This document shows, piece after piece, positions 26,487 through 35,911 of a stretch of DNA of 64,000 nucleotides. This DNA is from Sphingomonas arenae. GTDB taxonomy: Bacteria > Pseudomonadota > Alphaproteobacteria > Sphingomonadales > Sphingomonadaceae. Numbering within the stretch: the stretch's first letter is position 1; every line of letters begins with the position of its first letter. The notes beneath the pieces are model-generated. The model saw only the letters and a list, made by a program, of their open reading frames with translations. It did not search any database and had not been told where the DNA came from. Made by a program: the position numbers and the translations under genes. The stretch covers positions 1 through 64,000 of the forward strand of contig NZ_JAFFJU010000004.1 in NCBI RefSeq assembly GCF_016924655.1, written 5' to 3'.

Positions 26487-27250
26487 AGTTTCGGATCCTC
26501 GGATCTGGCACTTCGTCGGGCGTCCCGCGGATCGGAAATGACTGGGGCAGCGTTGATCCAGCCGAGCCGAAGAACCGCCGGACCCGCTCGGCGGCACTGG
26601 CATGGCTGGGCGGCCAGGCGATCCTGATCGATGCCGGTCCTGATATGCGGGCGCAGCTGCTCGACGCAAACGTCGGCACTGTCGATCGGGTCATCATCAC
26701 GCATGATCATGCCGACCATTGCCACGGTCTCGACGACCTCCGACAAGTGGCTCACAATCGAGGAGACCAGGTACCCGTGCACGGCCGCGGCGATTTGCTC
26801 GACCGACTCCAACATCGGTTCACCTATCTATTCAGCGGCAACGCGCTCTATCCTGCGGTCCTCACCAGTCACCCCATCGAGGAGGATTGGATGCTCGAGG
26901 GAGCCACGATCCGGTTTGTGGATCAGCCTCACGGCCGCATCACGTCCCTGGGGATGCGGATGGAGGAGGGTGACAGGTCGCTCGGCTATGGGATCGACTT
27001 CGTGGAACTCACTCAGCGGATGGCAGCGCTGTACACTGGGGTCGATGTCTGGGTTGCGGATTGCCTCCGCCGACGCCCGCACCCCACCCATGCTCATCTG
27101 GATGCGGTGCTCGGGTGGGCCAGAGATCTTCGGGTCGGCCAATTGCTGCTGACGCACCTCGACAACAGCATGGACCACGCCCAGCTAAGGCAGGAACTGC
27201 CCGATTGGGCAGCACCCGCGTTCGACGGGCAGGAGATTGAGCTGACGTGA
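26483..27250 (+). CDS. MBL-fold metal-dependent hydrolase (PhnP-like)
   Basis: The 255-residue metallo-beta-lactamase-fold protein starts FRILGSGTSSGVPRIG and has the zinc motif H74-DHADH79 in THDHADHCHGLDDLR. A late LLTHLDNSMDH His motif follows. The N-terminal pattern resembles PhnP and related cyclic phosphodiesterases. It is routinely found right after tatD in alphaproteobacteria. The substrate is not known; a cyclic nucleotide or phosphoester is plausible. Start and stop overlap both neighbours by four bases. Confidence 0.88.
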   Translation: MKFRILGSGTSSGVPRIGNDWGSVDPAEPKNRRTRSAALAWLGGQAILIDAGPDMRAQLLDANVGTVDRVIITHDHADHCHGLDDLRQVAHNRGDQVPVHGRGDLLDRLQHRFTYLFSGNALYPAVLTSHPIEEDWMLEGATIRFVDQPHGRITSLGMRMEEGDRSLGYGIDFVELTQRMAALYTGVDVWVADCLRRRPHPTHAHLDAVLGWARDLRVGQLLLTHLDNSMDHAQLRQELPDWAAPAFDGQEIELT

Positions 27251-27834
27251 ATCCGGACCTGGCTCCCAATGCGCTTTACCTCCTGCTGGTGATCATGCTT
27301 GTCGCAAGCTCGCTGGTCGGCATGCGGTTGTCGGCTGGCAAGGCTGCCAAGATGCTCCTGGCGTGGGTCGCCATATTTGGCGTGGGCTTCGCGCTCTTTG
27401 CGTTCCGTGGCGAGTTCGGGGCGCTCGGTGCTCGGCTGAAAAGTGAGGTGTCGGGGCCAACGGTCACGATGTCGGGCGGAGAAATCCGGGTCCCGATGAG
27501 AGAAGACGGCCATTTCTGGGTCGAAGCTCAGATCAACGGCCAGGATGTTCGATTCCTGGTCGACAGCGGCGCCACGACGACCACGATCTCGCGATCTGTA
27601 GCGGACGCAGCCGGGATCCAGACCGGTATGCGCGCCGATATCGTGTCCACGGCAAATGGCACCATTGCCATGCCGCGCGGTCGAGCGTCCGTGGTCGAGC
27701 TCGGTCCAATCAGGCGGATGGACATCGCCGTGAACGTCCATCCGTCGGAAGACTTGAATGTCCTCGGCATGAACTTCCTTTCCTCGCTCCGCTCTTGGGG
27801 CGTTCAGGGCAACACGCTCGTTTTGCGCGCATGA
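27247..27834 (+). CDS. Membrane-anchored retropepsin-like aspartic protease (first of a tandem pair)
   Basis: The 195-residue protein starts at a GTG overlapping the previous stop. It has two hydrophobic segments (about 8-26 and 37-54) and a C-terminal retropepsin domain with D106-S-G108 in FLVDSGATTTTIS. The motif DLNVLGMNFLSSLRSWG closes the domain. It is a clear paralogue of the next gene: both have the same layout, the shared GHFWVE and INGxxVxFLVDSGAT stretches, and equal length. It matches the TIGR02281-type family of inner-membrane proteases; targets are unknown. Confidence 0.88.
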   Translation: MNPDLAPNALYLLLVIMLVASSLVGMRLSAGKAAKMLLAWVAIFGVGFALFAFRGEFGALGARLKSEVSGPTVTMSGGEIRVPMREDGHFWVEAQINGQDVRFLVDSGATTTTISRSVADAAGIQTGMRADIVSTANGTIAMPRGRASVVELGPIRRMDIAVNVHPSEDLNVLGMNFLSSLRSWGVQGNTLVLRA

Positions 27835-28418
27835 CCAACGACCTGCAGCTCGGCAGCCTGTACATCCTCATGGCCGTGATGCTCGTGGCTGGAACGCTGA
27901 TCAGTCGCCGGGGCAGGTTCGCGACGACGCTCACGGTCGCAGTCGCCTGGCTGGCGATCTTCGGCGCCGGCTTCGTTGTCTTCACCTTCAGAGATGACCT
28001 GAGCTACGTCGCCCAACGGCTTAAGGCGGAGGCGACCGGTGCACCGGTGGAGCAGGCCGGCGCGATAAGAGTGCCGATGGCGATCGACGGCCACTTCTGG
28101 GTTGAGGGCCGCATCAACGGCGTACCCGTGAACTTCCTTGTCGATAGCGGAGCAACGATGACGACAATCGGGCGCGACACAGCGCAAATCGTTGGGCTGA
28201 ATGTTGGCGAGCAGCGCAATCAGCTTGTCCGGACCGGGAATGGCGTCATTCGTGTCGCGATGGGACGTGCCAGCACGCTGAGCGTGGGATCCGTCGAACG
28301 TCGCAATGTGCTGATGCACGTCGCAGATCACGAGGACCTGAACGTCCTTGGCATGAACTTCCTGTCGTCGCTGGATCGATGGGGAGTTGAAGGCCGCTGG
28401 CTCATTCTCGAACCTTGA
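27831..28418 (+). CDS. Membrane-anchored retropepsin-like aspartic protease (second of a tandem pair)
   Basis: The ATG at 27831 overlaps the stop of its paralogue (ATGA) and gives 195 residues. Two hydrophobic segments (9-24, 33-53) precede a retropepsin domain with D105-S-G107 in FLVDSGATMTTIG. The shared DHEDLNVLGMNFLSSL ending marks recent or conserved duplication. Retropepsin folds are active as dimers, so the tandem pair could form heterodimers. An in-frame upstream start at 27795 lies within the previous gene and was rejected. Confidence 0.88.
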   Translation: MTNDLQLGSLYILMAVMLVAGTLISRRGRFATTLTVAVAWLAIFGAGFVVFTFRDDLSYVAQRLKAEATGAPVEQAGAIRVPMAIDGHFWVEGRINGVPVNFLVDSGATMTTIGRDTAQIVGLNVGEQRNQLVRTGNGVIRVAMGRASTLSVGSVERRNVLMHVADHEDLNVLGMNFLSSLDRWGVEGRWLILEP

Positions 28419-28432
28419 GCCTGCGTACTACC

Positions 28433-28461
28433 TTGAACGGACTTTACATAATGCATATTAT
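28433..28461 (+). promoter_or_regulatory. Predicted sigma-70 type promoter for mazG
   Basis: TTGAAC (28433-28438), a 17-base spacer and TATTAT (28456-28461) form a good vegetative promoter in a short A/T-rich stretch that stands out from the GC-rich surroundings. The expected transcription start near 28468 leaves only about 15 bases before the mazG GTG at 28483. Confidence 0.6.
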
Positions 28462-28482
28462 CATACTTGCGGGTTAATCGTT

Positions 28483-29271
28483 GTGAACCCGCTCGAGAGC
28501 TCTCCATTACCGTTGCACGACCCAACGTCCGATGCGGCGATTGCGCTCGAGCGGCTTGCTGGAATCATGGCATTGCTTCGAGATCCTGAGCGTGGCTGCG
28601 AATGGGATCGGGAGCAGACATTCGCGACCATCGCTCCTTACACCATCGAAGAAGCATACGAGGTCGCGGATGCCATCCAACGCTTCGACATGGCCGACTT
28701 ACGAGACGAGCTTGGCGACCTGGCACTACAGGTCGTCTTCCATTCTCAGATAGCATCCGAACTAGGTCACTTCACCCTGGCGGAGGTTCTCCAGGCGGTC
28801 GGCGACAAGCTCGAGCGGCGGCATCCGCACATCTTTGGTGACGCGGAACAGAGTCCTGGCTGGGAGACGTTGAAGGAGGCCGAACGCGCCGGAAAGACAA
28901 GTGACACCAGTGCCTTGGCTGGAGTGGCCCTGGCCCTGCCCGCCCTTGAACGAGCTGCCAAACTCCAGAAGCGCGCAGCTCGGATCGGCTTCGACTGGCC
29001 GGACCCAAGTGGCGCAAGGGCGAAGATCCTCGAGGAGCTCGACGAGGTCGACGGGGCAGCGACAGGCGAAGAGCGCGAAGAGGAGATTGGAGACCTTCTG
29101 TTCGCGGCCGTGAACTTCGCACGACTTCTCAAGATCGATCCCGAAGAGGCTCTCCGCAAGGCGAATGCGAAGTTCGAACGCCGCTTCCGCGCGATCGAGA
29201 CTGCTGAGAACTTCAGCTCCATAAGCCTTGATGAAAAGGAGCAGCTCTGGACCGCCGCCAAGTCGCGTTAG
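28483..29271 (+). CDS. mazG: Nucleoside triphosphate pyrophosphohydrolase MazG
   Basis: I chose the GTG at 28483; the longer frame from 28387 runs through the predicted promoter. The 262-residue protein has two MazG domains: the first with GCEWDREQTFATIAPYTIEE and LGDLALQVVFHSQ, the second with EELDEVDG and EEEIGDLLFAAVNFARL, each with acidic metal ligands. It hydrolyses NTPs to NMP and pyrophosphate, clearing aberrant nucleotides and affecting ppGpp in some bacteria. Its stop interlocks with the convergent hflX stop at TTAG. Confidence 0.92.
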   Translation: MNPLESSPLPLHDPTSDAAIALERLAGIMALLRDPERGCEWDREQTFATIAPYTIEEAYEVADAIQRFDMADLRDELGDLALQVVFHSQIASELGHFTLAEVLQAVGDKLERRHPHIFGDAEQSPGWETLKEAERAGKTSDTSALAGVALALPALERAAKLQKRAARIGFDWPDPSGARAKILEELDEVDGAATGEEREEEIGDLLFAAVNFARLLKIDPEEALRKANAKFERRFRAIETAENFSSISLDEKEQLWTAAKSR

Positions 29272-30566
29272 AGGCCCTGAAAGCGGGTCCAGTTCTCAGG
29301 ACTGAGCCGAACCTCGAGGTCGATGCTCTCTCCCTCCATTCGGCTGTGCAAGACCTCGCCCTTGCTGTGGAGCCATGCCAGGCGGCTACCGTCGGTCGCC
29401 GGCACACGGACGTGGTGCACGAGCGAACCGCCGCTCAGTTTTCGCGAAATCTCATCACTCAGTAACTCAAGGCCAGTCCCGTCCACCGCGGAAATGGTGA
29501 TGACGTCGTCACGTCTTGCCGCTTCGTTAAGCATCGCGTCGCGGTCATTTGCTTCCAGCAGGTCGATCTTGTTCCACACTTCCAGGCGAGGCGGCGAGCC
29601 CTCTTCCTCCAGTCCGAGGCTGGCAAGAACGCCTTCCACGTCGGCCTTCTGCGCGTCCGTGTCCGGGTGGGCGATGTCGCGGATTTGAAGGATCAGGTCC
29701 GCGGACGAGACCTCTTCCAAAGTCGCGCGGAAGGCAGCCACCAACTGTGTCGGAAGGTTAGAGACGAACCCGACGGTGTCGGAGAGAATGGCCTTGTCGA
29801 AGCCTGGGATCCGAACCTCACGCATCGTTGGATCAAGCGTTGCGAAGAGCAGATCTTCTGCGAAGACCTCGGCGCGCGTCATTCGGTTGAAGAGCGTCGA
29901 CTTGCCCGCGTTGGTGTAACCGACGAGCGCGATCACTGGCCAGGGCGCCCGCTGACGGCGGTCGCGATGCAGCCCGCGCGTGCGGCGCACCTGCTCCAGT
30001 TCCTTCCGGATCCTTGCCATGCGATCCCGGATCAGCCGGCGGTCCGCCTCGATCTGCGTTTCGCCGGGCCCGCCGAGAAAGCCGAAACCACCGCGCTGCC
30101 GCTCGAGGTGAGTCCAGCTCCGCACCAGTCGCCCGGCCTGATAATCGAGGTGGGCAAGCTCGACCTGTAGTCGACCCTCGGCGGTGGCGGCCCGTTCACC
30201 GAAGATCTCCAGGATAAGGCCTGTGCGATCGATCACCTTGGCCTTGGCCTGCTCCTCAAGGCCTTTCTGCTGAACCGGGCTCAAGGCGGCATCGACGATC
30301 AACAGACCAGCATCATGCTGTTCGGCAAGCGATCCGATCTCCTCGACTTGTCCCTTCCCGAACAGCGTTGCGGGGCGGGGCTGCCGTATCCTGAACGCGC
30401 GCCTGCCGACCACGTTGATTCCGATCGCCGCAGCGAGGCCCGCCGCCTCGTCCAGTCTCGCGTCGGTCGACCGAGCATTGCTCTCGCCAGAACGATCGGG
30501 AAGCACGAGGAGCGCGCGCTCGCCCCGCGCAATTCCATCCTGGGACGCACGGTTGAAGGTGCTCAT
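29268..30566 (-). CDS. hflX: Ribosome-associated GTPase HflX
   Basis: The 432-residue protein has the HflX N-terminal domain ([29 protein letters not shown]), a coiled Arg/Glu-rich linker with [13 protein letters not shown], and a G domain with P-loop [24 protein letters not shown] and NKID. HflX splits or rescues stalled ribosomes under stress. The start overlaps the hfq stop (ATGA at 30563-30566), as in the common hfq-hflX arrangement. Confidence 0.95.
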   Translation of the reverse strand: MSTFNRASQDGIARGERALLVLPDRSGESNARSTDARLDEAAGLAAAIGINVVGRRAFRIRQPRPATLFGKGQVEEIGSLAEQHDAGLLIVDAALSPVQQKGLEEQAKAKVIDRTGLILEIFGERAATAEGRLQVELAHLDYQAGRLVRSWTHLERQRGGFGFLGGPGETQIEADRRLIRDRMARIRKELEQVRRTRGLHRDRRQRAPWPVIALVGYTNAGKSTLFNRMTRAEVFAEDLLFATLDPTMREVRIPGFDKAILSDTVGFVSNLPTQLVAAFRATLEEVSSADLILQIRDIAHPDTDAQKADVEGVLASLGLEEEGSPPRLEVWNKIDLLEANDRDAMLNEAARRDDVITISAVDGTGLELLSDEISRKLSGGSLVHHVRVPATDGSRLAWLHSKGEVLHSRMEGESIDLEVRLSPENWTRFQGL

Positions 30567-31060
30567 TTCGAACCGCCCTCCTCATCCGTCGCATCGCCCA
30601 GTGCAAGCGGGCGACCCGGTTGAATGGTCGATACAGCGTGCTTGTAGACGAGCTGCATCTGCCCGCGGCGACCCAGCAGCATGGAGAAGCGGTTGAACGC
30701 CAGAACCTCGCCCTGGAGCATGACGCCGTTGACGAGAAACACCGTCATGGCCTCCTGCTGCCGGGTTGCAGCGGCGAGGAATTGATCCTGGAGGGTTGCC
30801 CTCCCCTCCCCGACGCGATCGCCGGTGAAGCTCGACAGGTCGAGGTCGACTGGAGTTTCCGCCGGCATGATCGTGGACATGGCGTGCTTGTAGATTAGCT
30901 GGCTGACGCCCTCGCGGCGCAGCAGGAGCGAAAAGGCATCGAACCAGGTGATGATGCCTTGCAGCTTCACGCCCTTCACGAGGAAGATAGTCACCGGAGT
31001 CTTGGAACGTCGCAGGCTGTTCAGGAAATGATCCTGCAGGCTCAATGGTTTGTCGGGCAC
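30563..31060 (-). CDS. hfq: RNA chaperone Hfq, tandem two-domain form
   Basis: The 165-residue protein is about twice normal length and holds two Sm-like Hfq domains. Domain 1 (about 7-66) has [18 protein letters not shown] and YKH at 57-59. Domain 2 (about 90-148) has [18 protein letters not shown] and YKH at 139-141. The domains are joined by a linker of about 22 residues. Domain 1 keeps the rim Arg pair and the distal-face Lys; domain 2 has lost both (TRQQ, and Met115 in place of Lys) but keeps the proximal YKH. Three chains could build a six-domain ring. It binds sRNAs and mRNAs. Confidence 0.93.
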   Translation of the reverse strand: MPDKPLSLQDHFLNSLRRSKTPVTIFLVKGVKLQGIITWFDAFSLLLRREGVSQLIYKHAMSTIMPAETPVDLDLSSFTGDRVGEGRATLQDQFLAAATRQQEAMTVFLVNGVMLQGEVLAFNRFSMLLGRRGQMQLVYKHAVSTIQPGRPLALGDATDEEGGSK

Positions 31061-31101
31061 TTGTTCACGCCTCTTCTTGTTCTTGTTGCGGCTGCTGCCG
31101 C

Positions 31102-32490
31102 TTACTCTTCCTGACCGGGCTGTCCCTTGTCTCCCAGGCCGAGCGCCTTCAGTTTACGGTGGAGTGCCGAACGCTCCATGCCGATGAAGGATGCGGTACG
31201 CGAGATGTTGCCGCTGAACCGCCGGATCTGCACCCGGAGATACTCGCGCTCGAAGCTCTCCCGGGCCTCCCGAAGCGGCGAACCCATGATCGACAGGGTT
31301 GCGGGGTTCAATCCGGAGCTTCCGCCCTGGTCGAGCACCTCGGGAGGGAGCAGGTCGACATCAATGCGGCCAAGACGATCCGACGGTGCAAGGATCACTG
31401 TTCGCTCGATGATATTGCGCAGCTGACGAACGTTGCCGGGCCATTCGTGCGCTTGCAGTGCCGCCAGTGCCTCTTCCGACAAAGGCGGAGCCGGCATCCG
31501 CCGTTCGGCCGCGAAACGGGCAAGGAAATGATTGGCAAGTTCGGGAATGTCCTCCCGTCGCTCACGCAGAGCAGGGATGCGAACCGGCACGACGTTCAGA
31601 CGATAGTAGAGGTCTTCACGAAAGCGTCCGTTGGCGATCTCTTCCTGCAGGTTGCGCGAGGTTGCCGAGAGCACGCGCACGTCCACCTTGACGGGACGCT
31701 GACCTCCAATGCGAGTGAAGCTCTGATCGGTGAGGACGCGCAGGATCTTACCCTGCGTCGTCAAGGGCATGTCCGCGATCTCATCGAGGAACAGGGTGCC
31801 CCCGTGGGCCTGCTCGAGGAGGCCCGGGCGCGCAACGCCGTCGACTTCGCTCCCGAACAGCTCCTCTTCGACCCGCTCCGGCTCCATCATCGCGGACGAG
31901 ACCACGATGAACGGCGCGGCTGCGCGGGTGCTCCAGCTGTGAATGGTACGGGCAGCGATCTCCTTGCCCACTCCGGCGGGGCCGGTGATGAGGACGCGGC
32001 TGCCAGTCGGGGCGACGCGCTTCAGCGTCGCTCGGACATTGTTGATGGGGACGGAGTTCCCGTTCAGCTGCTCGTCGTGCCCTGCCCTTTCCCGCAGCGT
32101 CGCATTCTCTCGCCGCAGGCGATCCGTTTCAGTGGCACGTCCGACCAGATGGAGGAGACGCCCGGCCTCGAAGGGCTTCTCGATGAAGTCAATGGCGCCT
32201 TCCCGGATCGCCGCAACGGCCGTGTCCAGGTTGCCGTGTCCCGAGATCATCAGGACGGGCAATGTTGGATCGCGACGCTTCACCTGTTCGAGCAGCTGCA
32301 GCCCGTCGAGACGAGACCCCTGCAGCCAGACATCCAGCAGCACCAGGCTGGGCCGCCGCTCCTCGATGGCGTCCAGCGCTTCCGTGCTGTTCGACGCGCA
32401 GCGGACGGCATAGCCCTCGTCTTCGAGCACCCCGGCCACCAACTCACGGATATCGGCCTCATCGTCGACTACCAGAACTTCCAACGCCAT
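31102..32490 (-). CDS. ntrX: NtrX response regulator (AAA+, NtrC family)
   Basis: The ATG at 32490 gives 462 residues. The receiver domain has acidic residues after VLVVDDEAD and the phosphoacceptor Asp53 in [10 protein letters not shown]. The AAA+ domain has Walker A GPAGVGKE and [13 protein letters not shown]. The C-terminal helix-turn-helix contains [20 protein letters not shown]. The sigma-54 contact motif GAFTGA is absent: [19 protein letters not shown] runs straight through. This is usual for alphaproteobacterial NtrX and suggests sigma-54-independent regulation. It follows ntrY by one base. Confidence 0.93.
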   Translation of the reverse strand: MALEVLVVDDEADIRELVAGVLEDEGYAVRCASNSTEALDAIEERRPSLVLLDVWLQGSRLDGLQLLEQVKRRDPTLPVLMISGHGNLDTAVAAIREGAIDFIEKPFEAGRLLHLVGRATETDRLRRENATLRERAGHDEQLNGNSVPINNVRATLKRVAPTGSRVLITGPAGVGKEIAARTIHSWSTRAAAPFIVVSSAMMEPERVEEELFGSEVDGVARPGLLEQAHGGTLFLDEIADMPLTTQGKILRVLTDQSFTRIGGQRPVKVDVRVLSATSRNLQEEIANGRFREDLYYRLNVVPVRIPALRERREDIPELANHFLARFAAERRMPAPPLSEEALAALQAHEWPGNVRQLRNIIERTVILAPSDRLGRIDVDLLPPEVLDQGGSSGLNPATLSIMGSPLREARESFEREYLRVQIRRFSGNISRTASFIGMERSALHRKLKALGLGDKGQPGQEE

Positions 32491-32491
32491 C

Positions 32492-34813
32492 TCAGGCCGA
32501 CTCCTCATTGTCGGTGTTCAAGTCATCGGCGCGCCGCTGCGGTCCACGTTCTTCCGCAGCCAACGTGCCAGTTTCGTCTTCAGTGCTTGCATCGGCAAGG
32601 ACTGCCAAGCGGTTGATGTCGAACGCAATTCGCACGTGCGTTCCTCCCCCGGAGCGGTCCAGGAAAGCAATCTCCCCACCATGCTCTTCGACGATCTTCT
32701 TGACGATCGCGAGGCCAAGGCCGGTGCCGCGCACGCGGGTCGTCATGTAAGGTTCGGTCAGGCGCTCCCGTTCCTCAGGGAGGCCCACCCCCGTATCGGT
32801 CACGTCGATGACCAACTGGTGCTCGCACCGGCGGATCGCCAACGCGACGCGGTCGCCTTCCAGATTGTGATCGCCGCGGGTGCGACGAGCCTCGATCGCC
32901 TCTACCGCGTTCTTGACCACGTTGGTGAGGGCCTGGGAGAGTTGCCGTCGGTCGCACACCATCCGGATGTCACCGGCGGGCGGATCGAGGCTGAAGTGGA
33001 TCCCGGGATGGGCAACTTCGTGGAGGAATAGCGACGTGCGGGCAATGTCGTGCACGTTCTCCTCACGGAAGATCGGCTTGGGCATTCGCGCGAAGTTGGA
33101 GAATTCGTCCACCATCCGCCTCAGATCACCGACCTGCCGGACGATTGTCTCCGTGAGGCGCTGGAAGGTGTCGGGATCACTCGCGATCTCTTTCCCGTAT
33201 CGCCGCTGGAGCCTCTCGGCCGCGAGTTGGATCGGTGTCAGCGGGTTCTTGATCTCGTGGGCGATGCGTCGGGCGATGTCCGACCAGGCGGCTCGGCGCT
33301 GGTCGGCGAGCTGGTCGGTTATGTCATCGAAAGTCAGGACGATGCCGTCCGAGTAGCGCACCCGCTTCACCGCGAGCGTCCGCTGGCCATGCTCGGACCG
33401 AACCATGACATCGGCCTCGCGGGACTCGTTCGCGAGGAATTCGTCCAGCTCGGGCGAGACCTCCGGGAGTGAACGCCTTTCTACCGCCTGCTCACCATGC
33501 TGGAGCAGGGTCTCGGCCGACCGATTGATCAACAGGATCTGCCCCTGGTTGTCGAGTGCGATCACCCCCGCCGTGACGCTGCCCAGCACCGCCTCGATGA
33601 ACGCCCGGCGGGTATCAAGCTGCGTATTCGCCGACCGGAGAGCTCCAGTCTGCTCCTCCAGGCGCCCGGTCATTCGATTGAACGCGTCAGCCAGGACGCC
33701 GATCTCGTCATCCGACCGCTCGATCGGCACGCGAGCCGTGAAGTCGCCCTCCTCGACCCGGCCCGCAGCGTTCACCAGATGACCGACCGGCCGCACCAGC
33801 CGGTCGGCGATCTGCAGCGCGAAGAAGATCGCCAGCCCAACAATCACGAGCGCTCCCACCAAGAGCGCCGCGTTGAACCGCAGCTGGTTGATGCGGGATC
33901 GCTCCAGCAGCGCCCGGTAATCCGTCATGATATTGTCGGCACCGCGAATCTGGGCGCCGATCTCCGGATCGACCCAGCGGGCCGTGTACAGGTACGTCTG
34001 TTGCCCCAGTGGGAGCGGCGTCAGGATCGAGACCCGCCCCGGTGTGCGCGCATCGACAAACTTGACGCCGCCCGCCAGAGCCTTGACCGCAGCTGCGATG
34101 CGCTTGGCATCGATCATCCCGTCGTAGCCGTTCACAACCGCTTCCGTCCGGATCACGCCATCGGGTCCAATCGTGATCACCGCGGCCTCGTTCAGGCTGC
34201 GGCGGTACACCTGGTAGGCGACACCTTGGGAAATCTGCTCGGGAGGAAGGTCGCGCAGGTAGCCGGCCACGTCGTTCGACATGGCAAAACCCTCTTCTCC
34301 GACACGTGACAGTTCATACTGGTAGACGTTGCGCGCGACCTGGACAGCGCTCTCGAACATCCCTCGGGCCTTGCCCGAGAACCAGAACTCCAACCCGCTC
34401 TGCAGCAGCAGAGACGCGAAGATGGCCACAAGGACCGTCGGAACAGCCGCGATGACGGAGAACAGGGCAACAAGTCTCGTATGCAGCCGCCCGGTGCCCA
34501 GTCCCCCTCTCTCGGCCCGGCGCATCGCGACCCGGCGGCTTAGCAAGACCATCAGGCCGATCGCCGGGATGAGGTTGGCGACCAGCAGGAGCGCAATCAG
34601 CAGTGGTGCAAGCGTATTGCCTGGGTCCCCCCGCGCAAGAATGGAGTAGCTCGTCCCGAGCATGACCAGCAGGATGCCGGCTGCGACTAACTCCAGAACC
34701 CGGTAGAATCGGCCGTTCGCCCGCTCTGCCGCGAGCCAGCGGCGCAGGCTCGGAGGCTTGTCGTTCAGGTCGGAAGAAGCCGCGCGTGCGTCCATCGGCG
34801 CGGGACGTAGCAC
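32492..34813 (-). CDS. ntrY: NtrY membrane sensor histidine kinase
   Basis: The 773-residue protein has four hydrophobic segments (about 41-60, 68-92, 112-138 and 315-335) with a periplasmic region between the last two. A HAMP domain (about 340-395), a PAS-like domain (400-500), the phosphoacceptor H519 in RIAHEIKNPLTP and an ATPase domain with GVGLPEER and GTGLGLAIVKKIVEEHGG follow. It pairs with NtrX, which controls nitrogen, redox or envelope genes in alphaproteobacteria. The start may be the ATG at 34795 six codons in. Confidence 0.94.
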   Translation of the reverse strand: MLRPAPMDARAASSDLNDKPPSLRRWLAAERANGRFYRVLELVAAGILLVMLGTSYSILARGDPGNTLAPLLIALLLVANLIPAIGLMVLLSRRVAMRRAERGGLGTGRLHTRLVALFSVIAAVPTVLVAIFASLLLQSGLEFWFSGKARGMFESAVQVARNVYQYELSRVGEEGFAMSNDVAGYLRDLPPEQISQGVAYQVYRRSLNEAAVITIGPDGVIRTEAVVNGYDGMIDAKRIAAAVKALAGGVKFVDARTPGRVSILTPLPLGQQTYLYTARWVDPEIGAQIRGADNIMTDYRALLERSRINQLRFNAALLVGALVIVGLAIFFALQIADRLVRPVGHLVNAAGRVEEGDFTARVPIERSDDEIGVLADAFNRMTGRLEEQTGALRSANTQLDTRRAFIEAVLGSVTAGVIALDNQGQILLINRSAETLLQHGEQAVERRSLPEVSPELDEFLANESREADVMVRSEHGQRTLAVKRVRYSDGIVLTFDDITDQLADQRRAAWSDIARRIAHEIKNPLTPIQLAAERLQRRYGKEIASDPDTFQRLTETIVRQVGDLRRMVDEFSNFARMPKPIFREENVHDIARTSLFLHEVAHPGIHFSLDPPAGDIRMVCDRRQLSQALTNVVKNAVEAIEARRTRGDHNLEGDRVALAIRRCEHQLVIDVTDTGVGLPEERERLTEPYMTTRVRGTGLGLAIVKKIVEEHGGEIAFLDRSGGGTHVRIAFDINRLAVLADASTEDETGTLAAEERGPQRRADDLNTDNEESA

Positions 34814-34862
34814 GCCCGCGTTGCATAAAGAACACAGTAGTTGCGAGCTCAGTTAACTTTTT

Positions 34863-35858
34863 TCAGGCGGCCGCCGCGCTCAGCCATGGCGCATAGAAAT
34901 CGCGCAGCATAGCGGTGACCACCCGGGGATCGTCCTGCGTGTTCACCTTGTTCCGGAACTCGGCCGAGCCGGGCAGACCCTTCGTGTACCACCCGATATG
35001 CTTGCGCGCGAGATTCACGCCTGTCTGCGTGCCATAGAGTGACTGCATGGCGTCATATTGCTCGAGGATGATGGCGAGTTGCTCGTCCATGCTCGGCTCC
35101 GGGCGCGCTCCTCCCGCGAGATCCGCCATGATCTGCCCCAGCAACCACGGGCGGCCATAGGCTCCGCGACCGATCATGAGACCGTCGGCGGCGGACTGGC
35201 GAAGGGCTTCGCGCGCATCCTCCAACGAGCAGATGTCCCCATTGACGATCACCGGCAGGCTGACCGCCTCCTTGACTCGCCGTACGAAGCTCCAGTCGGC
35301 CGAGCCCTTGTACATCTGGTTGCGCGTGCGACCGTGAACAGTGATCATCTTCGCCCCGAGATCCTCCGCAAGCCGTGCGAGCTCCGGCGCGTTCAGACTG
35401 TCATGGCACCAGCCCATCCGCATCTTCACGGTGACCGGGATCTTTACCGCCTTCACCGTGGCCTCGATGATCGAAGCAGCAAGCGGCAGGTCCCGCATCA
35501 GGGCGGAGCCCGCGTCCCCGTTCACCACCTTCTTGACGGGGCAACCCATGTTGATGTCGATGATGGCAGCGCCGCGCTGCTCGTTAAGCCTGGCCGCCTC
35601 GGCCATCTCCACGGGCGAGCAGCCGGCTAACTGGAGGCTCACGGGCTCTTCCGCAGGGTCCCACAAGGCCTTCTGCAGGCTCTGGCGTGTTTCGCGGATC
35701 GCCGCCTGGCTCGCGATCATCTCGCTGACGGTCAGCCCCGCGCCGTAGCGCTTCACGACCTTGCGGAACGGCAGATCTGTGACGCCCGTCATCGGCGCCA
35801 AGATGACAGGCGCGTCGATACGGACCGGGCCGACGGTGATGGGCTTGTATGAGGTCAT
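34863..35858 (-). CDS. dusB: tRNA-dihydrouridine synthase B (NifR3)
   Basis: The 331-residue FMN enzyme has VILAPMTGVTDLPFRKV, the catalytic-Cys motif INMGCPVKKV, VKMRMGW, and HGRTRNQMYKGSADW. It reduces specific uridines to dihydrouridine in tRNA. In many alphaproteobacteria this gene (nifR3) precedes ntrB-ntrC-ntrY-ntrX; here only 49 bases separate it from ntrY. It is divergent from ispDF. Confidence 0.95.
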   Translation of the reverse strand: MTSYKPITVGPVRIDAPVILAPMTGVTDLPFRKVVKRYGAGLTVSEMIASQAAIRETRQSLQKALWDPAEEPVSLQLAGCSPVEMAEAARLNEQRGAAIIDINMGCPVKKVVNGDAGSALMRDLPLAASIIEATVKAVKIPVTVKMRMGWCHDSLNAPELARLAEDLGAKMITVHGRTRNQMYKGSADWSFVRRVKEAVSLPVIVNGDICSLEDAREALRQSAADGLMIGRGAYGRPWLLGQIMADLAGGARPEPSMDEQLAIILEQYDAMQSLYGTQTGVNLARKHIGWYTKGLPGSAEFRNKVNTQDDPRVVTAMLRDFYAPWLSAAAA

Positions 35859-35911
35859 GAGAGGGTCGCGCCTTTACAGGAAGCGGCAACTGCGGGCAAG
35901 GCGCGGACCTG

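Noticed and set aside
27795-27830. Earlier start for the second tandem retropepsin
   Set aside because: The ATG at 27831 overlaps the previous stop in the ATGA manner used throughout this string, and the extra residues match nothing.
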